NCBI GenBank assembly: GCA_031291075.1
Contig: JARLJS010000062.1
Span: 1-38,734, forward strand
Direction: 5' to 3'
Length of the DNA: 38,734 nt
From: Nevskia sp.
GTDB lineage: Bacteria > Pseudomonadota > Gammaproteobacteria > Nevskiales > Nevskiaceae
The position numbers and the translations under genes are program-made. The first letter of the stretch is position 1. Each line of letters begins with the position of its first letter. Below are positions 25,198 to 36,053 of this stretch, one piece after another. The notes beneath the pieces are model-generated. The model searched no databases. It had not been told where the DNA came from and saw only the letters and a list, made by a program, of their open reading frames with translations.

Positions 25198-25999
25198 GGG
25201 AAAGCTCCAATTCCTTCCAGAACGGCTCCACCGCGGCGAGGAAGGCTTGCGGCACCTCGGCGAACGGCGCGTGGCCGCAGTCCAGCACCAGCTGGCGTGC
25301 GCCGGGGATGGCGCGGGCGCAGTTGCGGCCGTCGCGCTTTGGCGGCAGCACCGGGTCGTGCTTGCCGCTGATCACCAGCGTGGGTACCTGCAGCCCGCCG
25401 CAGCGCCCGCGCAGATCGTGCTGCGGATCGAGGAAGCTGCGCCACACCGCGGCGTTCACCTGCAGCGCAGCCGGCGTGGCCTGCTCGCCGCCGGCGCGGG
25501 CGATCATCGCCCGCGTCCACTCGTTGCGCTCGCGCAGGTAATAGCGGGTGAAGCCGCTGCCGAGCAGGCGCTTGAACCAGACCTGTCCCTGCAACGAGCA
25601 GAAGGCGCGGGTGACGGCGTTGTGATCGGTGAAGCCGCCGGGGGAGACCAGCACCAGGCTCTTCACCCGCTGCGGCTTGCGCAGCGCGTAACGTACCGCC
25701 ACGTTGGCGCCGACCGAGTTGCCGAGCAGGTGAGCGGCCGGGATCTCCAGGGCGTCCATGAAGGCGTCGAAGCAGTCCAGGAAATGGCTCGCGCCGGCGC
25801 GCGACGGCGGCTCCGGCGCGGGGCTGGCGCCATAGCCGGGCCAGTCCAGCCGCAGCACGCGAAAGCGCTGGGCCAGCTGCGGCACCACCGCGTCGAAGTC
25901 GCGGCCGTCGCCGGGGTTGGCCGACAACATCACCAGCCAGGGGCCCTGGCCTTCGACCCGGTAGGACAGTTGCAGTGGAGCGAGGAATTTCTGTGTCAT
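25187..25999 (-). CDS. Alpha/beta hydrolase
   Basis: A 270-residue alpha/beta-fold hydrolase with the full triad visible: nucleophile Ser95 in LLGNSVGAN, Asp215 in SGKHDPV and His243 in DCGHAPF. The oxyanion region is near NPGDGRDF (28-35). There is no signal peptide, so it is cytoplasmic. It resembles the esterase / C-C bond hydrolase branch (MhpC-like) by overall motif order; the substrate is not predictable. Its position with a TetR regulator and opposite a wax ester synthase suggests a lipid, ester or acyl substrate, which is inference. ATG 25999 lies 15 bases from the operator palindrome; the gene overlaps the tetR start by 11 bases. Confidence 0.88.
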   Translation of the reverse strand: MTQKFLAPLQLSYRVEGQGPWLVMLSANPGDGRDFDAVVPQLAQRFRVLRLDWPGYGASPAPEPPSRAGASHFLDCFDAFMDALEIPAAHLLGNSVGANVAVRYALRKPQRVKSLVLVSPGGFTDHNAVTRAFCSLQGQVWFKRLLGSGFTRYYLRERNEWTRAMIARAGGEQATPAALQVNAAVWRSFLDPQHDLRGRCGGLQVPTLVISGKHDPVLPPKRDGRNCARAIPGARQLVLDCGHAPFAEVPQAFLAAVEPFWKELELSHAA

Positions 26000-26014
26000 G
26001 TGACGGCTCCATAA

Positions 26015-26034
26015 ATGACCGACTAGTCGGTCAT
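26015..26034. promoter_or_regulatory. Probable TetR operator, 20-bp perfect palindrome
   Basis: ATGACCGACTAGTCGGTCAT reads the same on both strands. It has the half-site style (GACCGAC) common for TetR-family operators. It sits 15 bases upstream of the hydrolase-tetR operon start codon, where a bound dimer would block transcription, and 138 bases upstream of the divergent wax ester synthase gene. Confidence 0.8.
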
Positions 26035-26172
26035 AAATTAATCCTACGCCGGGGTCATTGCAAGCGCGGAACTTAGACGCCGTTCACACAATCCACTTCT
26101 ACGGGCCGGTCCGGCGCTGGCGGCAGCCACCGGTCACGGCCACAATGACACTCGCACACAGGGGCCAGGGAC

Positions 26173-27669
26173 ATGAAACAGCTCAGCGGTCTGGACGCCT
26201 TGTTCCTCAACATCGAGAGTGCCGAGGCGCCGATGCACATTGGCGGCGTGGCGATCCTCGACCTGGCGCATGCGCCGCCCGGCTTCGGCTTCGCCGCCGT
26301 GCGCCAGCGCATCGCCGAACGCCTGCACCTGCTGCCCGGCCTGCGCCGGCGGCTGGTGGGCATGCCGTTCAACCTGGTGCCGCCGCTGTGGATCGAGGAT
26401 CCGGACTTCCGTCTCGACCGCCATGTGCGGCAGGTGCAGCTCAAGCCGCCGGGCCGCGACGTGCAGCTCGCCGAGCTGGTGGCCACCCTCACCGCTACGC
26501 CGCTGCCGCGCGACCGGCCGCTGTGGAGCTTCCACTACGTGGAGGGGCTGTCGCGCAGGCGTGCCGCCTGCATCTCGATCATCCACCACGCCTGTGTCGA
26601 CGGCATCTTCGGCGCCGAGCTGATGGGCAAGCTGCTGGACCCGGTGCCCGAGCCGCCCCGGCCGGCGCCCTCGGCCGAGTGGGACCCGGACGAGTTCCCG
26701 CTGGCGATCGACCGCCTGCGGTTTACCGTCCGCCAGGCCTGGACCCGCCACCGCCGCTTCCTCGGCCTGGTGCGCAGCAGCGCGCCGCAGGTGCTGCGGC
26801 TGGGCCGCTCGCTGCTTGGTGGCGGGCCGGATCGCGCTGAGGATGCCGAGGCGCCGACCGCGTTCAAGGGGCTCAAGCCGGCGCCGCGCACGCGCTTCAA
26901 CGTCGCCATCGGCGCCGGTCGCAGCTACGCCTTCCGCTCGCTGCCGCTGGAGCGGATCAAGGCGGTGAAGAACGCCTTCGGCATCAGCCTCAACGACGCC
27001 GTGCTGCTGGTCTGCACCGGCGCCCTGCGCGAGTACCTGCGCGGCAAGAACGAGTTGCCGGCGCGGCCGCTGGTGGCGGCGGTGCCGATCTCGGTGCGCA
27101 CGCCGAAGGACGACACCGAGGGCAACCGCGTCTCCATGCTCACCGCCGAGCTGCCGACGCAGCTCGACGACCCGCTGCAGCGCGTCACCGCGCTGATGCG
27201 CAGCACGGTGCAGCTCAAGCGCGTCCACCGCGCGGTGCCGGCGCGGCTGCTCAGCGACTGGATGGAGCTGCCCGCGCCGGCGCTGATGGCCCGCGCCGCG
27301 CGGGTGTACGAGAACTTCGTCCACAGCGACCGCCTCAAGTCGCCGGTCAACGTGCTGATCTCCAATGTGCCGGGGCCGCGCGAGCCGCTGTACCTGGCGG
27401 GCGCGCCGCTGCTGGCGAGCTATCCGATCAGCATCCCCTATCACGGCCTGGCCCTGAACATCACCGTGTTCAGCTACTGCGGCCAGCTCGACATCGGCCT
27501 CACCGCCTGCCGCGACGCGGTGCCCGACATCCGCCACTTGATGGATCTGCACGCCGCCGCGCTGGACGAACTGACGGCTGCGGCGGGCCTGATTCCGCCC
27601 GCGTCCGTCCGGCGGGCGCCTCCGCTCCGCGACGCGCAAGCGAAACCCGTGCGAAAACAGGCACAATAG
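26173..27669 (+). CDS. Wax ester synthase / acyl-CoA:diacylglycerol acyltransferase (WS/DGAT)
   Basis: A 498-residue acyltransferase that esterifies fatty alcohols or diacylglycerol with acyl-CoA to make wax esters or triacylglycerol storage lipid at the inner face of the membrane. The catalytic HHxxxDG motif is present as HHACVDG (His138-Gly144). Other family blocks are MKQLSGLDALFLNIESAEAP at the N-terminus, the PLW block (RDRPLWSFHYVEGL) before the active site, and NVLISNVPGPREPLYLAGA near 395. The length is typical (~450-500). The start ATG 26173 follows CAGGGAC. The C-terminal 25 residues are basic and low complexity. It is divergent from the hydrolase-tetR operon and followed by a LuxR gene 58 bases on. 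Confidence 0.93.
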   Translation: MKQLSGLDALFLNIESAEAPMHIGGVAILDLAHAPPGFGFAAVRQRIAERLHLLPGLRRRLVGMPFNLVPPLWIEDPDFRLDRHVRQVQLKPPGRDVQLAELVATLTATPLPRDRPLWSFHYVEGLSRRRAACISIIHHACVDGIFGAELMGKLLDPVPEPPRPAPSAEWDPDEFPLAIDRLRFTVRQAWTRHRRFLGLVRSSAPQVLRLGRSLLGGGPDRAEDAEAPTAFKGLKPAPRTRFNVAIGAGRSYAFRSLPLERIKAVKNAFGISLNDAVLLVCTGALREYLRGKNELPARPLVAAVPISVRTPKDDTEGNRVSMLTAELPTQLDDPLQRVTALMRSTVQLKRVHRAVPARLLSDWMELPAPALMARAARVYENFVHSDRLKSPVNVLISNVPGPREPLYLAGAPLLASYPISIPYHGLALNITVFSYCGQLDIGLTACRDAVPDIRHLMDLHAAALDELTAAAGLIPPASVRRAPPLRDAQAKPVRKQAQ

Positions 27670-27727
27670 GTCCCATCGCGCCACGGAACGCGCACCAGGA
27701 CTAACGACATGTCGCCGGGGATGGAGG

Positions 27728-28612
27728 ATGGATAGCACTGATGTTCTGATCAACCTGCTCTATTGCGTGGCGACCGATGGCGACTGGCAGTCGTACCGGG
27801 GTCGCGCCCTGAGCCTGTTGTGCGAGCGGCTGGGCGCCACTTCCGGCGCCTGGTCCTCCCGCGGCATCAAGTCCAGCGACGGCGAGCTGACCCAGCACCC
27901 GCAGCCGTTCGTGACCCAGGCGGCGCTGTCGCGGCTGGTCCTGCCCAAGGGCGAGTGCGCGGCGGTGGTGGAAGCGGCCCCGGCGACGGTCGGCTTCGTT
28001 TATTCGCCGCCCAAGACCGAGCTGTTCCACACCTTGGTGCTCAACTTCCCGGCACGCGTCAAGCGCCCGGAGGACGCCATCGTCAGCCGCGTCGGCATGC
28101 ATCTGTGCGCCGCCGGCATCCTCTCCATGCTGCAGTTCGTGCGCCGCGACGACTGGCTCTACTCCATGGGCCGCGCCAACCGTGGCTCGGCCGCGCTGGT
28201 GGATGGCAACGGCACCGTCTTCGCCGTCAGCGGGCGCTTCCGCGGCCTGCTGGAGGAGCTGGGCCATTCCGGCGACGCACCGCGGCTGCCGTTCCCCCTG
28301 CCCGAGCACGTGCTGGGCGAGGAGGGCGGCGAGCTGATGGAGGGCGGCCTGCACCTGCGCGTGGCGCGCTGCGGCGCCATCTACCTGCTGCACGCCCGCA
28401 AGCCGCTGCCGCTGGACGCGCTGTCGCCCCGCGAGCAGGAGATCGCGCGCGCCCTCAGCAACGGCAAGACGCTCAAGTCCATCGCCCGCCAGTACGGCAT
28501 CGCCGTGTCCACCGTGGCCAACCACACCACGCGCATCTACCGCAAGCTGGCGATCTACCGCCGCGAGGACCTGATCGAGCTGCTGCACATGAAGCCGAGC
28601 ACGGTGCGGTAG
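27728..28612 (+). CDS. LuxR-type helix-turn-helix transcriptional regulator
   Basis: A 294-residue protein. The C-terminal ~60 residues (from 232) are a GerE/LuxR DNA-binding domain: LSPREQEIARALSNGKTLKS, then IARQYGIAVSTVANHTTRIY. The N-terminal ~220 residues look like a GAF/PAS-type sensory fold without a recognisable ligand motif; it is not an autoinducer-binding domain that I can identify, and no phosphoacceptor receiver is present. The ribosome binding site is odd: GGAGG touches ATG 27728 directly. A separate ATG at 27709 opens an 8-codon ORF (MSPGMEDG) in another frame that ends at 27735, overlapping this start, so translation may be coupled. It lies on the same strand just behind the wax ester synthase and could regulate it. 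Confidence 0.85.
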   Translation: MDSTDVLINLLYCVATDGDWQSYRGRALSLLCERLGATSGAWSSRGIKSSDGELTQHPQPFVTQAALSRLVLPKGECAAVVEAAPATVGFVYSPPKTELFHTLVLNFPARVKRPEDAIVSRVGMHLCAAGILSMLQFVRRDDWLYSMGRANRGSAALVDGNGTVFAVSGRFRGLLEELGHSGDAPRLPFPLPEHVLGEEGGELMEGGLHLRVARCGAIYLLHARKPLPLDALSPREQEIARALSNGKTLKSIARQYGIAVSTVANHTTRIYRKLAIYRREDLIELLHMKPSTVR

Positions 28613-28652
28613 GAAAGGTCTGATCAAGCGCATCAGGCAGGTATCGGCGCTG

Positions 28653-29129
28653 TTGATCGCGCTCAGCCTGGTCCTGCCGGAGCGGTCCTGCGTGCACGAC
28701 GGCGCCGTCGAGGTCGTCTATCCCTTGTCCGCCGCGGACTCCGTGGCGACGGCCGCCGGCGTGATCGCGGTCTACCTGGCGCCGCTGCTGTTCACCCTGA
28801 CCGACGCGTTCCCGCTGGTCCTGCTGTCGGCTGGGATTGCCGTCGTGTCCGTCAGCCTGTATGCCGTGACCTACATCGGCGCGGTGCTGGCGTCCTCGCT
28901 GCTGGTCGGCTGGTACCTCGATGCGGCCGGCGCCGTGGTCTATGCCGCCGCCTCGGCCATCGATCTGTGGCGGCGGTCGCGGCCGGTTGCGGTGGGGGCG
29001 GTGGCGGCGAGCGCCGGCGGGGTGCTCGGCCTGGCGCAGGACAGCGCGGCGATCGCGGCGGGGGGAGCGCTGGCGGGCCTGCTGCTGGGAGCGGCCTTCG
29101 CCCGCGTCGGACGGACCACGCCGCGCTGA
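28653..29129 (+). CDS. Small membrane protein of unknown function
   Basis: A 158-residue, strongly hydrophobic protein with about four to five possible membrane segments (for example [18 protein letters not shown] and [20 protein letters not shown]) and a C-terminal Ala/Gly-rich helix. The start is uncertain. TTG 28653 is used, but the frame stays open to a CTG at 28620 that follows AGGAAAGG, and that longer form ([19 protein letters not shown]) would give a better signal-peptide-like N-terminus with a Cys after it. It starts 40 bases after the LuxR stop and is probably co-transcribed. No family recognised. Confidence 0.55.
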   Translation: MIALSLVLPERSCVHDGAVEVVYPLSAADSVATAAGVIAVYLAPLLFTLTDAFPLVLLSAGIAVVSVSLYAVTYIGAVLASSLLVGWYLDAAGAVVYAAASAIDLWRRSRPVAVGAVAASAGGVLGLAQDSAAIAAGGALAGLLLGAAFARVGRTTPR

Positions 29130-29295
29130 TCCCGCCGGCTCCGCCGGCAGCGCGCCGTTTGAATTGCCCGGTCGGCGACGTAACATAGGGTCCGCTCCAC
29201 CGCCCCCGTCGCACCGGGAGGCGGGACGCCGCCGTGGAAGAGCTTCGGAGAAGCTCGCGCGCGGGCCGGAGCCGCCCAACCAGGAGACGCAAACA

Positions 29296-31533
<2,238 letters not shown>

Positions 31534-31600
31534 GTCCGGCCGGGAGGCGCAACGGATTTCCAACCCGCCCGAGTCGGACATTCTCTGATTAGTTTGGCTA

Positions 31601-31686
31601 CGTGGTCCCCGCGCAGGCGGGGACCCGGTTCTGCTTCAGGCTTCGCGCAAAATCGAAAACTGGATTCCGCCTTCGCGGGACGACGA
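31601..31686. repeat. Imperfect palindromic repeat unit (small MITE-like element)
   Basis: The left arm contains the perfect hairpin GGTCCCCGC-GCAG-GCGGGGACC (31604-31625). The right arm (31661-31685, GGATTCCGCCTTCGCGGGACG) is an imperfect reverse complement of the left arm, so the whole ~86 bases can fold on itself. This resembles the dispersed palindromic units with GATTCCCGC-type arms found in many proteobacteria. It lies behind isocitrate dehydrogenase and may help end its transcript. Confidence 0.6.
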
Positions 31687-31699
31687 ACCGTCGTGCCAT

Positions 31700-31729
31700 A
31701 AAAAAGGACGGCTCCCGCAGGAGCCGTCC
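31700..31729 (-). terminator. Rho-independent terminator of the lipoprotein gene
   Basis: GGACGGCTCC (31706-31715) pairs perfectly with GGAGCCGTCC (31720-31729) around a 4-base loop. Read on the minus strand, six T residues follow the stem. It is 21 bases after the stop of the minus-strand lipoprotein gene. Confidence 0.92.
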
Positions 31730-31749
31730 CGGGTACCGCTGCTGCGATC

Positions 31750-33360
31750 TCAGTGCGTGATCAGCACGCCGCCCAGGCGCTGGCCGGCGGTCGCCTGCTC
31801 GACGACCGTGAAGGTCTGAGCCGGTGCGCCGGAAGCCGGCGCCGTGAGGGCGAGCTGGCTGGCCGGGATGCTGATGCTCACCACCTGGTTGGGGTCCGCG
31901 CCCAGGTCGTGGGTGCCGTCGTCGCTGGTGGTGGAGGTGGTGGCGTAGAGCGTCACCGAGCCGTCGCTGTTGCTGCGGCCGGTGAGGTTGCGCAGGCCGT
32001 CGGTGTAGACGTGCCAGGACGAGGGCGCGCCCTTGGCCGGGCTGGGGTTGGTGACGGTGGCGGTGGAGGTGCTGGTGTTGATGTTGAGGCCGCCCTGGTA
32101 GGTGGCCACCAGCGTCCAGGTGCTGGCGGTGCTGGAGTAGCTCCACTGCTGCAGGCCGGCGAAGCTGGTCACCTTGCCGCTGGCGCCCTCGAGCGTGCCG
32201 TCGCCCTCGTCAGCCACGAACAGCGTGGTGGCGTTGGCGAACCAGATGCCGAACGGATGCGGCGTGGGGATGGCCGGCGTGCCCTCGGCGGTCTTCTCCG
32301 ACAGCGTGTTGAAGCCGGGCAGGATGGTGATGGCCGCGTCGCTGACCACGCCGCCGTTGGCGAAGCCGCCCGCGTTGCCGACCTGGTACACGGTGTTGAC
32401 GCCGTTGCTGCCGCTGCCCTTGGTGACGTACAGGGTGTTGTTGAACATCGTCAGGCCGCGATAGTTGTCGTCCTTGCCGGTCTTGTCGTCGGCCTGGGCC
32501 TTACCGTTGTACATCGCCTGCGACACCGCGAAACCGAACTGGTAGCCCTTGGCCTCGCAGCCCGCGGTGGCCGCCGCCGGCACCAGGGCGCCGACCGGGA
32601 AGGTATCGCCGCCGTCGGAAACGCCGGCCTGGTAGAACTGCACGCCGGTGTTCTGGCTGAGCAGGCACAGGCCCGCCGTGCTGGCGCTGCCGTTGCCAGC
32701 GTTGCCGGTCATGTAGTAGTAGCCGTTGGCCAGGACCACCGCGCGGCCGTTGTTGCCGCTGTAGGCGTTGACCGGGATCACGCTGAGCGCGCCGCTCGAC
32801 AGGCTGACCTGGCCGATGGCGCGCTGGTAGATCGACGCCACCGGGTTGGTCTGGTCGTAGGCCTCGTCGGTGTTGGAGTTGGACACGTCGAGCGTGTTGA
32901 CCGGGGCCTTGTAGCCCATGAAGGTCACCGCCGTGCCGTCGAGCGATTCGTTCAGCGCCAGCTCGGACTTGGACGAGAAGCTGCTGGCCATCTGCGTGGG
33001 GTCGATCGCGATGGTCACGGTGGCGCTGCCGTTGGCCGGGTTCACGATGTCGAGGAAGATCGGCGAGCTCACGCCGAAGGAGGCGTCCGGCGTCTCGTTC
33101 TCGAACACCTCGGGGAAGCCGCCGTCGGCGATGGCGTTGCCGCCGCCGGGCAGGGCCTGGCCCACGATGACCGTGCTGGCCGTGCCGGTGTAGTTGGTGC
33201 GGCTGACCAGCAGGCTGCCGGCCGGGATCGACGTGGCCGCGCTGGTCGGCGTGGTGGTCGTGGAGGAGCTGCCGTTGCTGTTGTTGTTGTCGCAGCCGGA
33301 CAGCGCACCGGCCGCCGCGAGGGCGGAGAGGGAGAGGGCCTGCAGTTTGTTCATTGTCAT
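31750..33360 (-). CDS. Lipoprotein of unknown function, possible beta-propeller
   Basis: A 536-residue protein from ATG 33360 (MTMNKLQ), preceded by AGGA at suitable distance; a second ATG is two codons on. The N-terminus is a lipoprotein signal (KLQALSLSALAAAGALSGC, lipobox LSGC, acylated Cys23). Asp follows the Cys, which by the E. coli rule would favour inner-membrane retention. An Asn/Ser/Thr-rich linker comes next (NNNSNGSSSTTTTPTS). The rest is rich in repeated motifs such as NGRAVVLANGYYYMTGNAGN, NNTLYVTKG, PFGIWFANATTLFVADEGDG, which look like blades of a beta-propeller. I do not recognise a named family. It ends in a strong terminator, and the gene is alone on its strand. Confidence 0.75.
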   Translation of the reverse strand: MTMNKLQALSLSALAAAGALSGCDNNNSNGSSSTTTTPTSAATSIPAGSLLVSRTNYTGTASTVIVGQALPGGGNAIADGGFPEVFENETPDASFGVSSPIFLDIVNPANGSATVTIAIDPTQMASSFSSKSELALNESLDGTAVTFMGYKAPVNTLDVSNSNTDEAYDQTNPVASIYQRAIGQVSLSSGALSVIPVNAYSGNNGRAVVLANGYYYMTGNAGNGSASTAGLCLLSQNTGVQFYQAGVSDGGDTFPVGALVPAAATAGCEAKGYQFGFAVSQAMYNGKAQADDKTGKDDNYRGLTMFNNTLYVTKGSGSNGVNTVYQVGNAGGFANGGVVSDAAITILPGFNTLSEKTAEGTPAIPTPHPFGIWFANATTLFVADEGDGTLEGASGKVTSFAGLQQWSYSSTASTWTLVATYQGGLNINTSTSTATVTNPSPAKGAPSSWHVYTDGLRNLTGRSNSDGSVTLYATTSTTSDDGTHDLGADPNQVVSISIPASQLALTAPASGAPAQTFTVVEQATAGQRLGGVLITH

Positions 33361-33660
33361 TTGGGGTCCTGTTGAAGTGGCCGAGCACGTCGGCGGAACG
33401 CAGCTTGCGTCTGCCACGAACGGGCACACCGCCCCCATCCCGCAGCCTGGGACGGCGGGTCGGACGCCGGAGCGTGGAGGGTGCGGATTATCCGGACGCA
33501 GTGATGACATACTTGTGACAACGGCGCGCAGTGGCGCCTCCCGGCGCAAGCGGGACCTGACGAATACCCGTGTGGGATCGGCGTTTGCGGCGCGGCACGC
33601 AGTTCGGGGCGCACGATGTAAACTTTCGTAACGCGTGCCAGGCCCTGGAGAGACGTCGAT
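33361..33660. other. Divergent intergenic region
   Basis: Exactly 300 bases between the lipoprotein gene (minus) and the membrane protein gene (plus). It should hold both promoters. I see an AT-richer patch around 33485-33520 (GGATTATCC, then TGATGACATACTTGTGACAA), but no well-spaced -35/-10 pair on either strand and no supported small gene. Confidence 0.5.
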
Positions 33661-34203
33661 ATGAAGATCCGGCAAGCGCTCGAGACCGGCGCCTTCCTCC
33701 TGCTGTCCGCCCTGCTCGCATATTGCTGGCTGGCGCTGGCGCCGCCGGTTCCGCTCGCTGAATACGCCTACAACCCCGCCTACTTCGCGCTGGCGGCCGG
33801 CACCCTGACCTCGGCACTCTATCTCGCGCTGCGCCTCGCGCCCGCCCGTACCGAGGGCCTGGAAAGGCTGCTGCTGGCCCTGTTCCTCGCCGCCATGCCG
33901 CTGATCTACCTGTGGGCCGCGCTGCGCTCCGGCGACCGCGCGGGTGCGTTGATTGAAGCCGGGGGCTTCTGCGTCTACGGCGCGCTGGCGTTCGTCGGCT
34001 ATCGCCGCTCGGTCGCGCTGCTGGGCTTGGGCATCATCGCCCACGGCGTGGGCTGGGACGCCTGGCACCACCATCACGCCGCGTACATCGAGCCCTGGTA
34101 TCCGTTCGGATGTTTCGTGGTCGACGCGGGGCTGGGGTTGCTGGTGCTGGTGCGGCATGCGGGTTTGCGGCCCCTTGCGCCGCGTCCCGGCGCCGGCGTG
34201 TAG
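33661..34203 (+). CDS. Multi-pass membrane protein with a His-rich motif
   Basis: A 180-residue integral membrane protein with about five to six hydrophobic helices, beginning MKIRQALETGAFLLLSALLA. Its most striking part is IAHGVGWDAWHHHHAAYIEP near 125-145, with seven possible ligand residues (His, Asp, His x4, Glu) at a membrane boundary, followed by WYPFGCFVVDAGLGLLVL. The motif could bind a metal, but this is inference; I do not recognise the family. GGAGAGA lies about 10 bases upstream of ATG 33661. It is convergent with the cytochrome gene and shares a terminator hairpin with it. Confidence 0.72.
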   Translation: MKIRQALETGAFLLLSALLAYCWLALAPPVPLAEYAYNPAYFALAAGTLTSALYLALRLAPARTEGLERLLLALFLAAMPLIYLWAALRSGDRAGALIEAGGFCVYGALAFVGYRRSVALLGLGIIAHGVGWDAWHHHHAAYIEPWYPFGCFVVDAGLGLLVLVRHAGLRPLAPRPGAGV

Positions 34204-34257
34204 TCAAGCGAAGCACACACACGATCTTCGGCGTGCTGCTGTGGCAAGCCCCGGTCC

Positions 34258-34289
34258 GATGCCGCCCCAGCCCGCGTCGGGGCGGCATC
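34258..34289. terminator. Hairpin between convergent genes, likely bidirectional terminator
   Basis: GATGCCGCCCC (34258-34268) pairs perfectly with GGGGCGGCATC (34279-34289) around a 10-base loop. It lies between the stops at 34203 (plus) and 34315 (minus). No clear T tract follows on either strand. Confidence 0.6.
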
Positions 34290-34314
34290 GCCTGCTACAT
34301 CACGCCCGCCGCGC

Positions 34315-35823
34315 TCACAGGCTCTGCAGGAAATTGATGAGATCCTGCCGCTGCTGCGCGCTCAGGTTGAGGTTGAACCTGCCGTTGTAGAAGTCCACCA
34401 CGTTGGCCAGCGTAGCCGCGGAGCCGTTGTGGAAATACGGCGCGCGGGCCGGCAGTCCGCGCAGGCCCGGCACCTTGAAGTGCCCGAGGTCGGCGCAGTT
34501 GCCGGTGATCATGGCGCGGCCGAGGTCCGACAGCTGCATGCTGCTTCCCACGAGAGGGCCAGTCACGCATTGCACGTTGAACAGCGGCAGGCCAGCCGTG
34601 GTCAGCGGCGGAGTGGCGCCGGCCGGCGCGGGCGGCGGCGGATGGGCCACGCCGATGTCCATGAACTGGGCGATGGAGTGGCCGCCCGCGCTGGGCGTGT
34701 CGTGGCATACGCTGCAGGTGCCGCGGATGCTGGCCACACCCACCACGTCGTTGAGCCCGCCCACACCGCTGATGTTGAACGGCAGCGTGTTGAACAGGTT
34801 CTCGCCGCGGGCGATGGACTGCGCCGCCGCGTCGAGCCCGGTGGGCGAGTTGAACCAGTTGCTGAACATGGTGAAGACGTTGGGGTTGAACGCCGTGTGG
34901 GTGGGGTTGTGGCCGAACGGGTCGTTCACGCCGTCATAGAAGCCGACGCTCTGGTTGGCCAGGGCGAAGGGACCGGCGCTGGCGCCGCCGGTGGTGAGGC
35001 TGCCGGCGGCGTTGTCCTCGATCTGGCTGGTGAACAGGTTGCTCTCGAAGCCGGTGATGGTGGACAGCACCGCCGCACCGGGATCGCTGCTGGCCTGCTC
35101 GTGGCCCAGGATGGCGTCGGTGACCTGCTGCGCGAGGCTGGGCTCGCGGCCGTCCCACATGATGGTCGAGAGGTAGGCGAGGTTGGTGCTGGGCAGCGGG
35201 CGCCGGTAGACCGAGACGATGCCGCTGCCGGGCGAAGTCAGGCCGGTGGCGGGATTGGTGTTGCAGCCGTAGGGGTCGCTGCTCACGGCGACGCGGAACT
35301 GCGCGTTCGCCGGGATCGGCAGGCCGATGCGGATCAGCGCGCGGCTGAGCAGCAGGGTATACGCCGCCTGCCGTTGCACCAGCGTGGCCACCGCGGCGGT
35401 GGGACACACCGCGCCGTCCACCGGGCGGAACAGCGGCGCGTTGCCCGAGCTGTTCTGGAAGTCCGACTGCACCTCCGCCGGGCTCAGGCTCCAGGCGTCG
35501 GCCGCCTTGTGGCAGCTGCCGCAGTAGCGGCCGTTGGTGCCCTGCGGAATGAAGAACGGGTTGCTCGACGTCGGCGGCGGCGTGACCAGCGAATAATTGG
35601 CGAAATCCCCGCTGGGGTCGCTCTGGCCCGTCGCCGGCGCGGGCGCCGGAGGCGGTGTGGGCGCGGCGGCCCGGGTTGCCGCCTCGGCGGCAAGGTCGTG
35701 CGGGGCCTGCTGCAGGCGGGCGATGGACTCGTCGCGCCAGTCTGCGGCGGCTGATCCGCACAGGATGAAAGCCGACAGGGCACAGCCCGCCGGACCCAAT
35801 GACATGCGATTGGACAGTTTCAC
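34315..35823 (-). CDS. Di-heme cytochrome c, peroxidase/MauG-like
   Basis: A 502-residue periplasmic protein with two haem-binding motifs: CGSCH (101-105) and CSVCH (370-374). A GTG at 35823 is chosen as start because GGGAG lies about 9 bases upstream and it gives a proper signal peptide (VKLSNRMSLGPAGCALSAFILCGSAAA). A Pro/Ala-rich linker (about 52-66) precedes the first haem. The block IMWDGREPSLAQQVTDAI is typical of bacterial cytochrome c peroxidase/MauG proteins, as are LRGLPARAPYFHNGSAATLA and VDFYNGRFNLNLS near the end. It is longer than classic peroxidases (~330). It probably transfers electrons to a peroxide or oxidises an unknown partner in the periplasm; true peroxidase activity is unproven. 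It is monocistronic. Confidence 0.85.
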   Translation of the reverse strand: MKLSNRMSLGPAGCALSAFILCGSAAADWRDESIARLQQAPHDLAAEAATRAAAPTPPPAPAPATGQSDPSGDFANYSLVTPPPTSSNPFFIPQGTNGRYCGSCHKAADAWSLSPAEVQSDFQNSSGNAPLFRPVDGAVCPTAAVATLVQRQAAYTLLLSRALIRIGLPIPANAQFRVAVSSDPYGCNTNPATGLTSPGSGIVSVYRRPLPSTNLAYLSTIMWDGREPSLAQQVTDAILGHEQASSDPGAAVLSTITGFESNLFTSQIEDNAAGSLTTGGASAGPFALANQSVGFYDGVNDPFGHNPTHTAFNPNVFTMFSNWFNSPTGLDAAAQSIARGENLFNTLPFNISGVGGLNDVVGVASIRGTCSVCHDTPSAGGHSIAQFMDIGVAHPPPPAPAGATPPLTTAGLPLFNVQCVTGPLVGSSMQLSDLGRAMITGNCADLGHFKVPGLRGLPARAPYFHNGSAATLANVVDFYNGRFNLNLSAQQRQDLINFLQSL

Positions 35824-36053
35824 GTTGACGCTCCCTCGTGTGACGTGTGCGGGGGAGTGTTGTTGGCGCTTCGCTGAACGATGGCTGAACCGTCGTCGCG
35901 CTGGTCCTGTGGGCGACGGGATTCGCCGCATCGCCTCTCCCAGCGAGCGTGCCGCTGGTGAGCGGATTTCGCGCCGTCCATCGGCGGTGGGTCAGGAGCG
36001 AGTATTTCGATGTGGGCGCGGGGGTGTGTGCGCAGACCTGAACGCTGGCGCAG
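35824..36053. other. Intergenic region between cytochrome gene and IS66 element
   Basis: About 230 bases without a supported gene. It must carry the cytochrome promoter (minus strand). GTGAGCGG (35958-35965) loosely resembles the GTAAGCGG expected at an IS66 left end, but agreement stops after eight bases, so the left edge of the element is not fixed. Confidence 0.4.

Noticed and set aside
28921-29295. 125-codon N-terminal extension of isocitrate dehydrogenase
   Set aside because: Not family sequence, Pro/Arg-rich, overlaps the previous gene; ATG 29296 has AGGAG.
33361-34158. Upstream extension of the lipoprotein frame (to 802 codons)
   Set aside because: It would bury the lipoprotein signal peptide inside the protein and overlap the divergent membrane protein gene.
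35958-35980. GTGAGCGG as the IS66 left terminal repeat
   Set aside because: Only 7 of the first 8 bases fit the complement of the right end and the match then fails; not enough to set a boundary.
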